28,285 nt of DNA from positions 1-28,285 of IMG/VR virus record IMGVR_UViG_3300033064_001296; one strand, written 5' to 3'. Below the pieces are notes generated by a model. It was given only the letters and a program-made list of their open reading frames with translations. It ran no database searches and was not told the DNA's origin. Made by a program: the position numbers and the translations under genes. Shown one piece after another: positions 26,360-28,285 of the stretch. Origin of the DNA: a virus. The first letter of the stretch is position 1. Each line of letters begins with the position of its first letter.

Positions 26360-28285
26360 GTGCAAGAGTTAATAGCGCAGCGCAAAGAGAACTCAAAGAC
26401 CTTTGACCTTGGTGGCAATAAGAGAGGTCTTGATATTCACATTGATACTATCCATTATAAGGATAACTACGCTGATGAAGCCGAGCAATGGAAAGACATT
26501 GACCTTACCTGGGAAGGCAATCGCATCACCAAGGCTCCTTATGAGCTGACACTTGAAGGCAATAGAATTACCGTCAAGGATAAGAAGACAGGCGACGTGT
26601 CTACCATTGAACTACTGGAGATTGGTGGTATCCCTATCCCTGCACAGGCTTGGGAACACTCAAAAGGATTAGCAAAAGCGTTTGGTACTGACCTTGAGAT
26701 TGTAGCGAGTAATAGTCGAGTTAGTTTTACCCGCATCCTCAAATCTAATAAAGCCCCAAGGGAAGCCAAGTATAAAATTACTGGTAATCCGTCACTACGA
26801 ATCAAGGCTAGTGATGCTGGCGTCAGGAGCATGCTGGTTCAATCTACGATCAAAGATGGCATTTTAACGGAAACTATAAATGCTGCCGACCTTGCCAACA
26901 AAGAATACCCTATTCGGATTGACCCAACGATAGAACCGCAAGTTGGGCAAAGTGAAGACGATTGCTTTCGCAGAAAAGGAGGGACATCACCATCCTTTGA
27001 CCTTACTAGTAATGCAGTATACGCTGGTGATGCTGGCGGGACTAACGATTTAATGGGTAGTGGTTTTCGATTTCCTGGGGTTGTTCTTGATAAGGATGAA
27101 ACCATCAGTTCTGCTTATCTAGTGTTAACAGGAAGGGACAACCTGTCAGGGACAGTATGCAACTCGATAATCCACGGTGAGCTTCCTGCTGATGATGATG
27201 CAAATGTATTTGTAGATGAAGCAGACTTTGATGGTAGGAGCTATACAACTGCGAATGTTTCTTGGAACGCTATTGGGGCGATGGTACTTGACACTGAATA
27301 CAATAGCCCTGAAATTAAGACCATTGTTCAGGAGCTTGTCAACCGTGCTAATTGGGCAAGTGGGCAGGCGATGGTTATTTTCTGGGAAGATTTTGATGGT
27401 AATTCAGATGGAGGTGCCTATAGAGCTGTTGTTGCTTATGATGTTGATGCAGGTAAGGCAGCTGTGCTGCATATTGAGTATGTTCTACCACAAACCCTTG
27501 AACCCGATGCTATAGCCTCACTAGAAGCCTTTGGAACACCTGTCGTAGCTGGCCCGATAATAGCAACTAGCGTGGTTTCGGCTGAGGCATTCGGTACTGC
27601 ACAACTAAACTTCACTGTATTCCCGTCAGCGATTGCATCGACAGAAGCCTTTGGGACAGCCCAACTAAACTTTACACTTCTTCTTGGACCAACTCTTTAC
27701 GAATACTATATTACTGGGGATGACGCTGCGACTGGTATCTATGGTGCAAATTGGATAAGTCAGACCTCTACACCATCTGCGAATCATACAACTGCGAGTG
27801 TTAAACTAAAACTATACCGTGTCGGTTCTCCAGGCACATTGACTGTTAGCATCAAAGCCACTGCCGCTGGTAAACCCACTGGTGCTGACTTGTGTGTGGG
27901 AACTACCGATGGAGACACACTAACAACTAATACTGCTGGTGAATGGCGAGAGATAGTATTTACATCTACTTCTAATTTAACCGCAAGCACACAATATGCC
28001 ATTGTAACCAAGGCAATTGGTGGTAATGTTAGTAATCTTGTTGGGTGGAGGGCTGATAATAGTAGCCCTTCCTATGCGGGTGGGAGTGCAGTAACCAGCG
28101 GTGATAGTGGAAGCTCTTGGACGGTTTATACATCCAGCGATTATATGTTTGAAGAATGGGGCTCCCACGGAATTGCCTCACTAGAAGCCTTTGGAACACC
28201 TGTCGTAGCTGGCCCGATAATAGCAACTAGCGTGGTTTCGGCTGAGGCATTCGGTACTGCACAACTTAATTTTACTGTATTACCC
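26360..28285 (+). CDS. Large fibre-like or receptor-binding protein (3' partial)
   Basis: Open for 642 codons from a GTG at 26360 (AGGGGA five bases upstream; an in-frame TAA directly precedes it) to the window end. Residues 1-225 are an unknown mixed domain; 225-380 a DNRLRE-like beta domain (ISSAYLVLTGRDNLSGT, YNSPEIKTIVQELVNRANW); 386-445 carry EAFGT repeats (IASLEAFGTPVV, VVSAEAFGTAQLNFT, IASTEAFGTAQLNFT); 448-600 a jelly-roll domain (VKLKLYRVGSPGTLTVSIKA, EWREIVFTSTSNLTASTQYA, DYMFEEWGS); then EAFGT repeats resume. Position after the Dit-like gene and the modular beta domains suggest an adhesin or tail fibre. No chaperone or peptidase motif seen. Confidence 0.82.
   Translation, partial: MQELIAQRKENSKTFDLGGNKRGLDIHIDTIHYKDNYADEAEQWKDIDLTWEGNRITKAPYELTLEGNRITVKDKKTGDVSTIELLEIGGIPIPAQAWEHSKGLAKAFGTDLEIVASNSRVSFTRILKSNKAPREAKYKITGNPSLRIKASDAGVRSMLVQSTIKDGILTETINAADLANKEYPIRIDPTIEPQVGQSEDDCFRRKGGTSPSFDLTSNAVYAGDAGGTNDLMGSGFRFPGVVLDKDETISSAYLVLTGRDNLSGTVCNSIIHGELPADDDANVFVDEADFDGRSYTTANVSWNAIGAMVLDTEYNSPEIKTIVQELVNRANWASGQAMVIFWEDFDGNSDGGAYRAVVAYDVDAGKAAVLHIEYVLPQTLEPDAIASLEAFGTPVVAGPIIATSVVSAEAFGTAQLNFTVFPSAIASTEAFGTAQLNFTLLLGPTLYEYYITGDDAATGIYGANWISQTSTPSANHTTASVKLKLYRVGSPGTLTVSIKATAAGKPTGADLCVGTTDGDTLTTNTAGEWREIVFTSTSNLTASTQYAIVTKAIGGNVSNLVGWRADNSSPSYAGGSAVTSGDSGSSWTVYTSSDYMFEEWGSHGIASLEAFGTPVVAGPIIATSVVSAEAFGTAQLNFTVLP
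27515..27606 (+). repeat. 92-bp direct repeat, copy 1
   Basis: Bases 27515-27606 are identical to 28175-28266, 660 bp downstream (220 codons), both within the fibre-like gene and in the same frame. It encodes EAFGT-type repeats. After the exact block the copies differ only at third codon positions for several codons. Confidence 0.95.
28175..28266 (+). repeat. 92-bp direct repeat, copy 2
   Basis: Exact second copy of 27515-27606; it follows the jelly-roll domain and is near the window end, so further copies may lie beyond. Confidence 0.95.

Noticed and set aside
27216-27515. 99-codon ORF in another frame of the fibre gene
   Set aside because: The large frame from 26360 is continuous across it and encodes coherent beta domains.
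1-28285. Integrase, repressor, attachment sites, lysis genes, transposases
   Set aside because: None found; prophage state cannot be inferred from this window.

Overview
The window is a stretch of a tailed double-stranded DNA phage (Caudoviricetes, most likely a siphovirus) or of a prophage's structural region. Every gene I can support lies on the + strand, genes overlap by ATGA/GTGA/TAATG junctions or sit a few bases apart, and most starts follow strong AGGAGG-type Shine-Dalgarno sequences. I see no integrase, repressor, capsid-independent host gene or lysis cassette, so lifestyle and host cannot be fixed from this piece. Base composition is moderate and the SD signals are strong, so a bacterial host is clear but its phylum is not. 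The many tandem-repeat and Cys-rich small proteins resemble what is seen in environmental phages (inference from memory, not a search).

Layout. Bases 1-3882 are the end of an early/middle module: a repeat protein cut by the window edge, a coiled-coil protein, a run of small Zn-ribbon or unknown proteins, a NinB-like recombination protein, a second repeat protein, and a three-part helix-turn-helix regulator. An extended -10 promoter at about 3901-3909 then starts the late operon, apparently as a leaderless message. Bases 3916-7499 hold TerS, TerL, a Zn-ribbon protein and the portal. Bases 7496-10269 are an accessory island between portal and the MuF-type head protein: small unknowns, Zn-ribbon proteins, a two-helix membrane protein, a possible MazG-like protein and a calcineurin-like phosphoesterase. 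Bases 10285-11532 encode a MuF-type head protein fused to a putative ADP-ribosyltransferase. Bases 11510-12368 carry small ORFs, a structured non-coding stretch, an unusual CAT-anticodon tRNA and a rho-independent terminator.

Bases 12368-12943 encode an HNH endonuclease. Bases 12925-17753 form the head module: a 723-residue ChaB/repeat/protease/scaffold fusion, a capsid decoration-like protein, an unknown, and the major capsid protein, followed by a strong hairpin. Bases 17825-20907 give small head-surface proteins, head-tail connector, head closure, HK97 gp10-like protein and tail terminator. Bases 21185-25248 give tail tube, G/GT tail chaperones joined by a probable -1 frameshift, tape measure and distal tail protein. 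The rest (25272-28285) is small tail-associated proteins and a large fibre-like protein with EAFGT repeats that runs off the end.

How it works together: TerS/TerL package DNA through the portal; MuF protein, protease-scaffold and major capsid protein build the procapsid; connector, closure and terminator proteins join it to a tail whose length is set by the 544-residue tape measure. The most interesting departures from a standard head-tail module are the MuF-ART fusion, the tRNA/structured RNA/terminator/HNH cassette inside the late operon, the MazG-like plus phosphoesterase island, the expanded protease fusion, and two proteins built of short tandem helical repeats.
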